The position numbers and the translations under genes were made by a program. 64,000 bases of DNA from Pseudoalteromonas rubra (lineage in GTDB: Bacteria; Pseudomonadota; Gammaproteobacteria; Enterobacterales; Alteromonadaceae), in NCBI RefSeq assembly GCF_005887115.1, contig NZ_PNCJ01000036.1:1-64000 (forward strand). Direction: 5' to 3'. The notes beneath the pieces were generated by a model. It was given only the letters and a program-made list of their open reading frames with translations. It did no database searches and was not told where the DNA came from. Positions 1 through 10,625 of the stretch are shown here, in pieces (position 1 is the first letter of the stretch; the number at the start of each line of letters is the position of its first letter).

Positions 1-397
1 TTTTTTGAATCCGAAGATTCGCGCTCAATGAATTCTGATTTTGTCTGTTTCTACTTTTCAAAAAAGTAAAATCAAAACGAATTGACTATGTTAGTCACTC
101 AGTTCAGTTGAGACTCTAATTTTTTGTGCGTCACTACCTAAGTAGTTTCGCTGTTAGAACTCAATCTGTACGAGTGCCCACACAGATGATTGCTTCATAT
201 TTTTAAAGAACATAATCCGGTTACCGGAGTGTAACTAACCTTGGTTAGTTACCGCAGCCTCGCTGCGAAGTGGAGCGAAATATTAACCGCTTCACTTTTA
301 AAGTCAACCAGAAAATTTAATTTTCTTAATTAAGCTTTCTGTTTGTCTTTCCCTTCACTCGCTCGTTGCTTTTCAGCGTTGTGCCCCGTGTCGGTGG
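1..397 (-). ncRNA. rRNA operon leader (5' part of a pre-rRNA)
   Basis: Read on the minus strand, this is the transcribed leader of a ribosomal RNA operon whose 16S gene would begin just beyond position 1. It contains a boxA-like antitermination element (GTTCTTTAAAAAT, complement of 199-211), a boxB-like hairpin just upstream of it (about 251-268), and then the conserved leader block reading ATCTGTGTGGGCACTCG (complement of about 171-188). The last bases, ending in TTGAGCG...CAAAAAA, resemble the segment immediately before mature 16S rRNA in Vibrio and Pseudoalteromonas. No mature rRNA lies inside the window. Confidence 0.8.
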
Positions 398-431
398 ATG
401 CGCATTATAGGGAAATCGAAACCCAGCGCAA
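397..431 (-). promoter_or_regulatory. rrn P1-type promoter
   Basis: On the minus strand a -35 box TTGCGC (426-431) and a perfect -10 box TATAAT (404-409) are separated by 16 bp and followed by a GC-rich discriminator GCGCATCC, typical of stringently controlled stable-RNA promoters. An A/T-rich stretch lies just upstream (432-455), as expected for an UP element. The start of transcription is placed at about 397. Downstream sequence resembles E. coli rrn P1 (CCCTATAATGCGC, then a GACACGG block). Confidence 0.85.
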
Positions 432-507
432 CCCCTTTTTTGAAGAAAAATACTCAACCCGACTCATTCGCACAAACAATAGACAAAAAGACCAAGTTTC
501 ATCCAAA

Positions 508-545
508 TAAAAAAGGTTTCCAGCTGTACTTGGAAACCTTTTTTA
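508..545 (-). terminator. Rho-independent terminator, bidirectional
   Basis: An inverted repeat AAAGGTTTCCA / TGGAAACCTTT with an 8-nt loop is flanked by A-run and T-run on opposite sides, so it can terminate on either strand. It lies downstream of the small minus-strand gene at 657-992 and would insulate it from the rRNA promoter. Confidence 0.8.
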
Positions 546-656
546 TTATGGTCACTATATTTTAACCTCGAAGTAATAACCTGTATCAACTTAAAGAACG
601 CCAAATATAGACACTATAAGTTATTACCCAAATTGCCATATAAAAAACCTATTTAT

Positions 657-992
657 CTAGATGCAAACCGCGTCATAAAAATATCGCTTGTGCTTTTTTA
701 CTGATGTACCAGTATTCTCAACTTCCATCATGTTATTGTCGTCCAGGCAAACGTGGAATTCGCTATGTCCTGCAGACGCACTCAAAGGCATTACTAACTT
801 TGGATTAGACCAAGAGTCGCCAAACCCCACTTCCAAATCTTGTAAATCATCGAGCTCGGCAGATAGTTTGTAACAAGAGCCTGGAAAAATCTGTGTCAAG
901 GTAAGTGCTTTAATGTCTCCTTTTTGACATAGAAATGCAAAAATTGGCTTGGATGTTTTGTTCTCGTAAGTAACAGCAATATTTGTAATCAC
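657..992 (-). CDS. hypothetical protein, 111 aa
   Basis: I do not recognise the family. The protein has no signal peptide and no membrane segment. It is predicted to be mostly beta, with three cysteines (FLCQKGD, GSCYK, HVCLDD), and ends in a basic/aromatic tail (KKHKRYFYDAVCI). It is a single gene between an rRNA promoter with its terminator on the left and an unrelated exported protein on the right. A good terminator follows at 508-545. The opposite-strand frame at 688-873 is taken as its shadow. Coding status is likely from length, terminator and isolation, but the function is unknown. Confidence 0.6.
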   Translation of the reverse strand: MITNIAVTYENKTSKPIFAFLCQKGDIKALTLTQIFPGSCYKLSAELDDLQDLEVGFGDSWSNPKLVMPLSASAGHSEFHVCLDDNNMMEVENTGTSVKKHKRYFYDAVCI

Positions 993-1086
993 AGTGGCAT
1001 TCTCTGACTGAATAATCTATGTGCAAACTATAGATTTCTGACAGATAAAAGCAATTACGGGCCATTACAGTCTTGCTTCTCAAACA

Positions 1087-1551
1087 TTACCTGTCACTCT
1101 TATGCTTTTGTATCTGATGAAACTGCCACAACACATTTAGGATCTGCCATTCGCCAGACGCAGTTTTATATAAATGCATGTAGTCGATCCACTCATCAGT
1201 GATCAGTTTCACCGTCGCTACCCGTTTATCGACGTCTAAAATTCTTAGCTCAACTTTTGGTCGCGCTACAAAGCGAGTACCCGAGAGGTTGTACTCTGCA
1301 GCTAGTTTAATCAGTCCTTGTTTGTTCATATCCATGACGAATTCCTTACCTTGCGGATCCTCCCAGTAAGTTCGCTTTACCAGCTCATCATCTGCCACTT
1401 TTTTCATCAATTCAGGCCGAACTTCAATCTGTGAAATCAAATAGCTCTTTGCGGCGGTCTCTATCGCTTTCTTTTCAACATCTGGTGCTGCATAGCTGTA
1501 CCCCGACACCAAAACAAAGCAAGCAAGAATAAGTTGAATATATATCGCCAT
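1087..1551 (-). CDS. exported SnoaL/NTF2-like protein (putative lumazine-binding family)
   Basis: A small secreted protein of about 154 aa. The start is the ATG at 1551 because GAAGGAG lies 6-7 nt upstream and the product then opens with a clean signal peptide (MAIYIQLILACFVLVSGYSYA). A longer frame to 1596 lacks this. The mature part has the helical N-half (AIETAAKSYL) and beta-rich C-half (VATVKLITDEWIDYMHLYK, then WQILNVLWQFHQ) of the cone-shaped NTF2/SnoaL fold. The ending in which a Trp-rich strand follows a Tyr/His/Leu strand is typical of the family called putative lumazine-binding. No active-site claim is made and the ligand is unknown. It is a monocistronic gene. Confidence 0.7.
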   Translation of the reverse strand: MAIYIQLILACFVLVSGYSYAAPDVEKKAIETAAKSYLISQIEVRPELMKKVADDELVKRTYWEDPQGKEFVMDMNKQGLIKLAAEYNLSGTRFVARPKVELRILDVDKRVATVKLITDEWIDYMHLYKTASGEWQILNVLWQFHQIQKHKSDR

Positions 1552-1788
1552 CGATGGCTCCTTCTCAAAACTGTTGTCATATCGGTAACCAGACACGGCT
1601 TCCGCGCCACCAAAATTAAAGGTTTAGCTCAGGTTCACAACTTAAGGTTTTCTGATCTCACAGCTTGAATAATTAAAACTCTTGATTTCAGATAGGTAGA
1701 TTAAATAATCACGCTATGCTCTCCTCACTTTTGTCAATATTTGCTACTCTAACGCCTTCACAAAACGATTAAACCTCAAAGGACTGCC

Positions 1789-2706
1789 ATGTCGACCACA
1801 ACATGCAACGACCAACCCAATGATTCACCGATTGTATTTGCACTGGTCTCAGCCATGCTATTTTGGGGGATGAGCTGGATTTCAGGAAAGATTATTGCTG
1901 AGGTCGCTCCCGCTCAGGTCACTGTATTCTACCGGCTGTTTCTGGCAGCCATCAGTATGTTGCCTATCATGTGGGCTATGCAAAAATTCAAGCTACTAAG
2001 CCTGAGATTCACCACACATGCTTTAGCTTGGTCACTGCCAGCTGGTATTTTACTTGCTTTTTACAATCAGTTGTTTTTTCTTGGCCTGGCCGACGGGTTA
2101 CCAGGTAAGGGCGGTATGCTGGTAACCACCTCGAATCCTGTGTTTACTTTTATTTTGAGTGCCATTTTATTAGGGCAAGCCATCAACCGGCGCCAGGGAG
2201 TTGGGCTAGCTCTGGGTCTGAGTGGTGGACTACTAATGATTGAAGTGTGGCATTTCGATCTTGACCAGATACTCGCAGCAGGCAACCTGTACTTTATACT
2301 CGCATCACTGACTTGGGCCTTTTTGACTCTCATCAGCCAACGAGGTACCCGCTACGCTGATTTCATCACATTCAGTACATTGATGTATTTTTGGGCTTCA
2401 CTACTGAGTTATACATTCGCTTATCAACATGATCCTTTTAGCAGTGCTGCAAAGTATCCGGCGTATTACTGGCACCACTTACTCTTTTTGTCGATTGTTG
2501 TAGTGAGCATTGCCACCAGTGTTTTCTTTCTGGCAACGCAAAAGCTCGGCCCCAACCGCTCAAGTTCTTTTGTTTTCGTGGTCCCTGTCACTGCTATGGG
2601 ACTGTCTGCCTGGTACTTTGGTGAGCGACTCAGTGCAGGAGTTGCGGTGGGGGGAGCGTGTGCTTTATTTGCTGTTTATTTGATCAACAAAAAAGCATCA
2701 AGCTAG
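1789..2706 (+). CDS. EamA/DMT-superfamily transporter
   Basis: A 305-aa inner-membrane protein with about ten hydrophobic helices arranged as two EamA repeats (roughly residues 15-145 and 160-300). The family exports metabolites such as amino acids or other small organic molecules, but the substrate cannot be read from the sequence. Family-typical features are the N-terminal FWGMSWISGKI segment and the C-terminal YFGERLSAGVAVGGACALFA segment, which match the conserved ends of EamA repeats. The ATG at 1789 follows AAAGGA at a good distance. It stands alone and is closed by a convergent hairpin at 2718-2744. Confidence 0.85.
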   Translation: MSTTTCNDQPNDSPIVFALVSAMLFWGMSWISGKIIAEVAPAQVTVFYRLFLAAISMLPIMWAMQKFKLLSLRFTTHALAWSLPAGILLAFYNQLFFLGLADGLPGKGGMLVTTSNPVFTFILSAILLGQAINRRQGVGLALGLSGGLLMIEVWHFDLDQILAAGNLYFILASLTWAFLTLISQRGTRYADFITFSTLMYFWASLLSYTFAYQHDPFSSAAKYPAYYWHHLLFLSIVVVSIATSVFFLATQKLGPNRSSSFVFVVPVTAMGLSAWYFGERLSAGVAVGGACALFAVYLINKKASS

Positions 2707-2717
2707 AACAGCATAAG

Positions 2718-2744
2718 GAAAGCCGATCCTCTGTATCGGCTTTC
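2718..2744. terminator. intergenic hairpin between convergent genes
   Basis: A perfect 10-bp stem, GAAAGCCGAT (2718-2727) with ATCGGCTTTC (2735-2744), and a 7-nt loop. It lies between the convergent DMT transporter and RND pump genes. There is no long T-run, so termination strength is uncertain. Confidence 0.65.
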
Positions 2745-2762
2745 TGAGCGTTACAGCCTCAG

Positions 2763-5700
2763 TTAGTCACCCTCTCTCACGACACTTTTGGCGCTGAACC
2801 TTTCAAATAGCACGGGCAATACAAACAAAGTAAGTAAGGTTGAAGTAAGCAAGCCACCAATAATCACACTGGCTAGGGGCTTCTGAACTTCTGAGCCTAC
2901 ACCCGTAGACAATAGAATCGGCATTAACCCTAATGCAGAGGTGAGCGCAGTCATCAATACCGGGCGCAGCCGGGAGACGGCACCTTCTTGTATAGCAGAG
3001 AATGTGTCCTCTCCTGCTGCAATGCGTCGATTGATGCTCTCCACGAGTACCACCGCGTTTAATACTGCGACACCAAACAAGGTAATAAACCCGACAGATG
3101 CCGGCACGGATAAGTATTGTCCGGACAAATATAAAGAAAAGACACCACCGATAATGCCCAAGGGAATGCTCAACATAACCAGAGCTGCCTGACCTGCTGA
3201 ATTAAATGTCACGAACAGCAACAGGGTCATCAGCAACAGAGCACAAGGAATAACGAGCGCCAATCTCTTTTGGGCACGTTGTTGGCTTTCAAACTGTCCG
3301 CCAAACTCAATAGTGTAACCAGGAGGAAGTGATATCGCGCTATCAATTTCAGATTTGATGTCTGTTACAACGCTGCCCATATCCCGACCAGATACGTTTG
3401 CCTGCACAACGATTCTGCGCTGAACGTCATCACGGCGGATCTGTACTGGTCCATATACAAACTCAATATTTGCCACTTCTTTTAGACTGACCCAGGCCCC
3501 AGAAGGAGCCAGAAGTCTCAGAGATCCAATTGCTGCAGGATTGCGCCTGGCAGACTCAGCCAGCCTGACGTAAATATCATATCTTTCATTCCCATTTACT
3601 ATTTGTCCCGCCGTATTGCCCCCTAAACCGCTGCTGACCAACGCCATTACATCGCTGACAGACAGTCCAAAGCGTGATAAAGCTTGCCTGTTTGGTGTGA
3701 TGACCAATTGAGCCTCTCCATTTAGCTGCTCCAATGCAACATCCGTAGTGCCCATTATGCCTTTGACCAAATGCTCAAGCTCCTCTCCTTTTTCCATCAA
3801 CACACTTAAATCCGGACCGAGTAGTTTAATGGCAAGCTGCGCTTTAACGCCTGATAGCAGTTCATCAACGCGAGTTGCTATCGGCTGAGAGAAGTTAAAC
3901 AACAAACCAGGATGAACGGCGAGTGCCTCTGCCATTTTTTCCTGCAAATCGGTCCGTGTATGCGCATTTTTCCATTGTTCAACAGGCTTGAGTCCAATGT
4001 AGATCTCGATGTTGTTGACTGGCTCAGGATCACCTCCGACCTCTGGACGACCAATGCGGCTCAATGCATAAGTGACTTCTTCAAATTCCAATAACGTTTG
4101 CTCCAGTTTAGGCGCAACGGACAAAGCCGTGTCCAGACTGGCCGACGGTGCTAGCGTTACACGTAAATTCAAGGTCCCTTCTTCCAGTTCCGGGACAAAC
4201 TCAGTACCAATTTGCGCCAGTGTATATACCGCAAAAACAAACAGAGCAGAAATAGCCGTAAGTAGTGCTTTACCGTGTCGATGTGCTTGTATCAGTAATT
4301 GTCGATAATGCCCTTCCACTTTTGCTAACACTACATTACGTCGCGTCGATTTGCGGCTTTTCAGAAAATAACAGGCCAAAGGCGGCACCACCAGCAACGC
4401 AATGACAACAGCGGATACCATAGCCAACATAATGCTAATAGCCATGGGTACGAACAACTTGGCTTCAACGCCCTCGAAGGAAAACAAGGGCAAAAACACC
4501 AGCAGGATAATCGTGGAAGCAAAAAAGATGGGCCTGGCCACATCCTTTGCTGCCAGGATCACCAGTTCATGAAACGGTCTGTCGCTACTGCCTGACAATA
4601 TCGACTGTTGGGACTGCCTTTGTAAAACACGTTCGACCATAACTACTGAGCCATCAACCAGCATACCGATGGCCACCGCCAGCCCACCTAGTGACATCAA
4701 ATTTGCCGACATTCCCATCACAGACATTAGCCCCAGAGCCAGAATAATTGCTGCAGGCACCGAGAGTATAACCAATAGTGCTGCACGCAGATTAAGGAGA
4801 AACAACACTAACACCACGGCAATAAACACAAACGCCAGCAAAAGTGCCTGAGTGACTGTGCTAACAGCCTTTTCGATCAACATACTCTGATCGTAAAAAG
4901 GTACAAATTTCACGCCTGGCGGCAGCGCTCGACTGATCTGCGCCACTTTTTTATTGATCCCATCAATTGTCGCTTTGGTATTGGCCCCCATACGTTTAAG
5001 CACAATACCACTCACTACCTCACCCAGGGGTTGTTGCTTGCCTGTTTGATCTCGCTGAGTCATGGTCACCGCTCCCTGACGGATCTCGCCACCCAATTTG
5101 ACGAGTGCAACGTCACTCACTCGAACCACAGCTCCATTGTCTGTCTTAACGGGCACCTGACGAATTTGTGCCAAGCCAGACTCACCACTTGCGAGCCAGC
5201 CAATCCCGCGGATCACTAGTTGCTCCTGACCTCGTTCAAGATACCAACCGCCCACATTGTGGTTATTGTCCATCAGGGCTTGCTGCACTTGGGCTTGAGT
5301 TAGCTCGTAAGCCAACAAGCGCGCAGGATCCAGTTCCACCTGATATTGTTTAACCTGCCCACCGAACGACAGTACATCAGTCACTCCGTCTACCGGCATC
5401 AGTAAGAGTTTCACCACCCAATCGTTGATTCCTCGCAGCGCCATTTCATCAAAGTCTGAACCAGGTTCTGCTACCAGCAGATATTGATAAACCTGACCCA
5501 ACCCAGAGGTATTAGGACCCATATCCGGTGTTCCCACAGAACTCGGGATCAGTGAACGGGCAGCCTGTAACCGCTCAAACACCAACTGCCTGGCAAAGTA
5601 AATATCAGTCCCCTCTTTAAAGACAACTGTCACCCCGGACAATCCGGTCTTCGACACTGAACGTACCTGCTCAACATCCGGCAGCGCATACATTACGGCT

Positions 5701-5909
5701 TCAATAGGGTAAGTGATCAACTGCTCAACTTCCTGTGCCGCTAACCCTGGCGCTTCAGTGTTTACGGTTACCTGAACATTGGTTACATCCGGAAAAGCAT
5801 CCAGATTTAACCGAGGTATTTGCCAAAGCGCCCCAGTCAGAATAATGATTGCCAAAAATAGCACCAGAGCACGGTGTGTAATTGCACCTTTTATCATCTT
5901 GTCTAACAT
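2763..5909 (-). CDS. CzcA/CusA-type heavy-metal RND efflux pump
   Basis: A 1048-aa proton-driven RND transporter of the heavy-metal efflux branch. The N-terminus follows the family pattern (IPRLNLDAFPDVTNVQV, then EVEQLITYPIE). There are twelve predicted membrane helices, with large periplasmic loops after helices 1 and 7. Helix 4 reads LAVAIGMLVDGSVVMVE: Asp419 and Glu426 match the proton-relay acidic residues of CzcA (D408, E415). The position of CzcA D402 is Ala413, as in monovalent-metal pumps such as CusA. Metal specificity is therefore open. It is the second gene of an operon, 11 bp after the fusion protein. No outer-membrane factor or metal sensor lies beside it, so a TolC-like partner must be borrowed. 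Confidence 0.9.
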   Translation of the reverse strand: MLDKMIKGAITHRALVLFLAIIILTGALWQIPRLNLDAFPDVTNVQVTVNTEAPGLAAQEVEQLITYPIEAVMYALPDVEQVRSVSKTGLSGVTVVFKEGTDIYFARQLVFERLQAARSLIPSSVGTPDMGPNTSGLGQVYQYLLVAEPGSDFDEMALRGINDWVVKLLLMPVDGVTDVLSFGGQVKQYQVELDPARLLAYELTQAQVQQALMDNNHNVGGWYLERGQEQLVIRGIGWLASGESGLAQIRQVPVKTDNGAVVRVSDVALVKLGGEIRQGAVTMTQRDQTGKQQPLGEVVSGIVLKRMGANTKATIDGINKKVAQISRALPPGVKFVPFYDQSMLIEKAVSTVTQALLLAFVFIAVVLVLFLLNLRAALLVILSVPAAIILALGLMSVMGMSANLMSLGGLAVAIGMLVDGSVVMVERVLQRQSQQSILSGSSDRPFHELVILAAKDVARPIFFASTIILLVFLPLFSFEGVEAKLFVPMAISIMLAMVSAVVIALLVVPPLACYFLKSRKSTRRNVVLAKVEGHYRQLLIQAHRHGKALLTAISALFVFAVYTLAQIGTEFVPELEEGTLNLRVTLAPSASLDTALSVAPKLEQTLLEFEEVTYALSRIGRPEVGGDPEPVNNIEIYIGLKPVEQWKNAHTRTDLQEKMAEALAVHPGLLFNFSQPIATRVDELLSGVKAQLAIKLLGPDLSVLMEKGEELEHLVKGIMGTTDVALEQLNGEAQLVITPNRQALSRFGLSVSDVMALVSSGLGGNTAGQIVNGNERYDIYVRLAESARRNPAAIGSLRLLAPSGAWVSLKEVANIEFVYGPVQIRRDDVQRRIVVQANVSGRDMGSVVTDIKSEIDSAISLPPGYTIEFGGQFESQQRAQKRLALVIPCALLLMTLLLFVTFNSAGQAALVMLSIPLGIIGGVFSLYLSGQYLSVPASVGFITLFGVAVLNAVVLVESINRRIAAGEDTFSAIQEGAVSRLRPVLMTALTSALGLMPILLSTGVGSEVQKPLASVIIGGLLTSTLLTLFVLPVLFERFSAKSVVREGD

Positions 5910-5920
5910 CTTTTGCAGCC

Positions 5921-7090
5921 TCAGTGGTTATGTGTGTCAAAGCCACTCTTTGCTAATTCGGAGGCAACAAAGAATGCCCCCTCAAAAACCACTCGGGCGC
6001 CCGTCTCAATCACACGCGAGGGCGACGCAGATTCAATTATCACCCTGTCCCCAATCATCTCACGGCGAACAACCGGTGTGGCGACAAACTCACCTGCGTC
6101 ATGTTCCACAAACACTAGCCACTCGCCCGTTGTACCGCGCACTAGGGCCGACTCAGGCACAGCAATAACCGGGCTGGCTGTGTTAAACATAAAATACGCA
6201 CTGACAAACATCCCGGCATGTAACGTATCGTCCGGATTGTCTACTTGCAGACGAACAATTCGAGTACGCGTGAGTGGATCCAGTGTGTGACCCTGCTGGA
6301 TCACCTTTGCAGGATAGCGGCGAAGACCGTGTTCAATCTCAACACGCGTACGGGTATTGATCGGGTCCTGCTGTGTGGCAGCTAACCTGACTTCAACCCA
6401 TAAAGTGGATTCATCGGCGAGCTGCATGATGGCCTCGCCCGGCTCAAAGCGTTGGCCCTGCTCAAAGTTATCCGCCAGGACAATCCCGCTACGCTGTGCG
6501 GACAAGGTATAGATACCCAACGAGTGAACCTCAGTCTCTTGTAACCGGCTGATATCAGACAGGCTCATCCCCATCGCCAGTAGCGTGCCCTGTGCGGCCT
6601 TAAACTGGGCCTTCGCGACAACCTGCTGGCTTTCGCTCAGACTCGCACTGGTCAAACGCGCTACCCGCTGCCACTCACTGGCTGCTATCAGGTAGTCAGC
6701 CTGCGCCTGCGCCATATCCTGACTAAATAAGGTAACCAGTTTGTCGCCCTGTTTGACTATCTGGCCCAATACGGCATGACGGCGCTCAATCACGGAATCA
6801 ATGCGTGGCGTAACGACATAGCTGGTATAGCTATTGGCTTTGAGTTCACCCGGCGCATAAAGTGGAATGTGTTCATACGCTGGCTGGACTGTCTCCAGCT
6901 TAAGGTTGATCTTTGTCTGCTGGGCCTGATTAAGCATCACACTTTGTGCATGAGGCTGCGCAGCATCAGCAGTGCCGGCAGGCCGGTGTTGTTCGGCATG
7001 GTTGTGGTCCGGATCGGCGCTTAATCCAGCATTGACCCTCAGTGATATCAATAGTAATCCAGCTGCATAGCTAAAAATACGTTTGTTCAT
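5921..7090 (-). CDS. RND efflux periplasmic adaptor (CzcB/CusB type membrane fusion protein)
   Basis: A 389-aa periplasmic adaptor that couples the downstream RND pump to an outer-membrane channel. It has a signal peptide (about residues 1-22), then a His/Asp-rich linker (DPDHNHAEQHRP, about 26-45) that could bind metal. A barrel-sandwich/lipoyl region follows (TPRIDSVIERRHAVLGQIVKQGD), then an alpha-helical hairpin (about 125-170), then beta-barrel and membrane-proximal domains (TRTRIVRLQVDNPDDTLHAGMFV). The protein ends in a second His cluster (DTHNH). It is the first gene of the efflux operon. The 194-bp leader upstream contains an 8-bp dyad. Confidence 0.88.
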   Translation of the reverse strand: MNKRIFSYAAGLLLISLRVNAGLSADPDHNHAEQHRPAGTADAAQPHAQSVMLNQAQQTKINLKLETVQPAYEHIPLYAPGELKANSYTSYVVTPRIDSVIERRHAVLGQIVKQGDKLVTLFSQDMAQAQADYLIAASEWQRVARLTSASLSESQQVVAKAQFKAAQGTLLAMGMSLSDISRLQETEVHSLGIYTLSAQRSGIVLADNFEQGQRFEPGEAIMQLADESTLWVEVRLAATQQDPINTRTRVEIEHGLRRYPAKVIQQGHTLDPLTRTRIVRLQVDNPDDTLHAGMFVSAYFMFNTASPVIAVPESALVRGTTGEWLVFVEHDAGEFVATPVVRREMIGDRVIIESASPSRVIETGARVVFEGAFFVASELAKSGFDTHNH

Positions 7091-7127
7091 GGTTATCTAA
7101 ACCTCTTAACTCGTGGCTTGTCACGCA

Positions 7128-7166
7128 CCTGAAACTGCCTGCAAGCCACAGCCTGTCTGTTTCAGG
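7128..7166. promoter_or_regulatory. 8-23-8 inverted repeat upstream of the metal-efflux operon
   Basis: CCTGAAAC (7128-7135) is repeated inverted as GTTTCAGG (7159-7166), 38 bp ahead of the adaptor start codon. It could be an operator or a leader stem. No regulator gene is adjacent. Confidence 0.4.
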
Positions 7167-7242
7167 CAAAAGTGAGACTGACTCATTGCACCGCCCCGTT
7201 GTCACATAGCAACAGGCACACGGAAGCAATCCGTCAAACGAC

Positions 7243-7272
7243 AAAAAATAAGGCTGATCTGAATACGATCAG
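7243..7272 (-). terminator. Rho-independent terminator after the His/Cys-rich gene
   Basis: On the minus strand the stem CTGATC / GATCAG (complement of 7267-7272 and 7254-7259) is followed by CC and a TTATTTTTTG tract. It ends the small gene at 7285-7638 before the efflux operon, or acts as an attenuator between them. Confidence 0.65.
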
Positions 7273-7284
7273 AGAGAAACAGAG

Positions 7285-7638
7285 TTATGCGATGGGAGGT
7301 CTAAACTGAGATTCAATTCGTCGGCGAACCTGAGTGTCACCGGGTAAAAAGGCAGGGTCGGAATTGATGAGACCGGACACCATAGCAAGCCTGGCTGACA
7401 TCCAGATAGTATGGCTGCCACTACAATGGCCACAATGGTGACAATCGGAGATCACATGTCCCTGCTCATCAAAAATAAGCCTGTCTGAAGCAGAATAGGC
7501 GTCATCATGAACGTGTTTAGTTTGCAGGTGTTCCTGATCAGGTTGATGAAAGTTGCCGGGATCGACAGCAGTAGTCACCGATTGCACGCCAATCAGTAAC
7601 ATCATAATTATGCTGAGCAGACCCTGTAGTAAACGCAA
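7285..7638 (-). CDS. small exported His/Cys-rich protein, probably metal-related
   Basis: A 117-aa protein with an N-terminal signal peptide (RLLQGLLSIIMMLLIGVQSVTTA) and a mature part rich in histidines. It carries a compact putative metal-binding cluster near residues 65-76 (DCHHCGHCSGSH). Position, directly upstream of a heavy-metal RND operon on the same strand, suggests a periplasmic metal-binding or sensing accessory. That role is inferred. The start is a TTG at 7638 preceded by GAAGG. It is preferred because it keeps the basic residue before the hydrophobic core and sits 26 nt downstream of the predicted transcription start. An ATG 11 codons later is the alternative. Confidence 0.6.
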   Translation of the reverse strand: MRLLQGLLSIIMMLLIGVQSVTTAVDPGNFHQPDQEHLQTKHVHDDAYSASDRLIFDEQGHVISDCHHCGHCSGSHTIWMSARLAMVSGLINSDPAFLPGDTQVRRRIESQFRPPIA

Positions 7639-7663
7639 CTTACCTTCTCACGGTTTATTAAGT

Positions 7664-7699
7664 TGCCAGCAATATAGGCTGGCCAGGAGGCGATGTCAA
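7664..7699 (-). promoter_or_regulatory. sigma-70 promoter with dyads over -35 and -10
   Basis: On the minus strand a consensus -35 TTGACA (694-699 of the 7 kb block, i.e. 7694-7699) and TATATT (7671-7676) are separated by exactly 17 bp. The -10 sits inside GCCAGC-7-GCTGGC (7665-7683). The -35 sits inside GAGGC-9-GCCTC (7687-7705). A third palindrome TCATATTGATATGA lies at 7717-7730. This is a strong promoter in a setting well suited to repression. Confidence 0.7.
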
Positions 7700-7746
7700 T
7701 GCCTCTTGTTACCCTATCATATTGATATGAAATAACATTATTATTT

Positions 7747-8229
7747 TTAGTCGAGCCATTTATACATGATATGGCTATCAATGAAACCCAGGTCAGGATG
7801 GCGGTAAGCCTTTGGTATTGTGCCAATTATTTTAAACCCCAGGCGCTGCCACAACTGTACCGCTACCTGATTACTGGCAACCACAGAGTTAAACTGCATA
7901 GCCAGGTAGCCCCGTGCTTTTGCTTCATTTTGCGAGTGCTCACACAAAGCCCTGGCAACCCCTTTACCTCTTGCCTGGGTCGCAACCATATAACCACAGT
8001 TACAAATATGATTACTCGGACCCATCGCATTGGGTTTCAAATAGTAGCTTCCCAGTATCTCACCTTCTTCAACCATAACATAAGCACAGTCTACTTTTTC
8101 GCACCAAAGCGCATAAGCTGCTTGCTGCGACATATCAGGATCAAAAGCATAAGTTTCCTGCTGTTCAATCACCGCCTTGAAAGTTGGCCAGAATTGTTGA
8201 AAATCGCTTTGTGTCATTTTTTTTATCAT
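7747..8229 (-). CDS. GNAT-family N-acetyltransferase
   Basis: A 160-aa acetyl-CoA-dependent acyltransferase fold. Motif A is visible as VATQARGKGVARALCEH (about residues 83-99), containing the Q/R-x-x-G-x-G acetyl-CoA pyrophosphate loop. Motif B is QLWQRLGFKIIGTIP, with the usual LGF turn. The C-terminal HIMYKWL is typical of small-molecule GNATs. The acceptor substrate is unknown. The ATG at 8229 follows GGAGAG. It appears to be a single gene, with the His/Cys-rich gene's promoter beginning just downstream. Confidence 0.85.
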   Translation of the reverse strand: MIKKMTQSDFQQFWPTFKAVIEQQETYAFDPDMSQQAAYALWCEKVDCAYVMVEEGEILGSYYLKPNAMGPSNHICNCGYMVATQARGKGVARALCEHSQNEAKARGYLAMQFNSVVASNQVAVQLWQRLGFKIIGTIPKAYRHPDLGFIDSHIMYKWLD

Positions 8230-8352
8230 ATTCTCTCCTGTTTGGCGTGCTGGCGAACTTGAGTAATTGCATGGATGGGATCAGGCTTTGTGATCTTAAC
8301 TGCCCGAACTTGCGTATGAAATTTACTCAACCTAATCATGTTTTGACTATAA

Positions 8353-10584
<2,232 letters not shown>

Positions 10585-10593
10585 TGGTCAGAC

Positions 10594-10620
10594 GACACCG
10601 GCTCGATGTAAGCCGGTGTC
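10594..10620. terminator. hairpin between katG and the yaiI-type gene
   Basis: A perfect 10-bp stem GACACCGGCT / AGCCGGTGTC with a 7-nt loop, located between convergent genes. It lacks a T-run. Confidence 0.6.
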
Positions 10621-10625
10621 AGGAA

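Noticed and set aside
5779-6290. Two plus-strand frames opposite the RND pump and adaptor genes
   Set aside because: Both are antisense shadows; the minus-strand genes carry full family motifs here.
7771-8262. 163-codon plus-strand frame opposite the GNAT gene
   Set aside because: The opposite strand has GNAT motifs and a ribosome-binding site. The plus frame is Cys/Phe-rich without domain signals.
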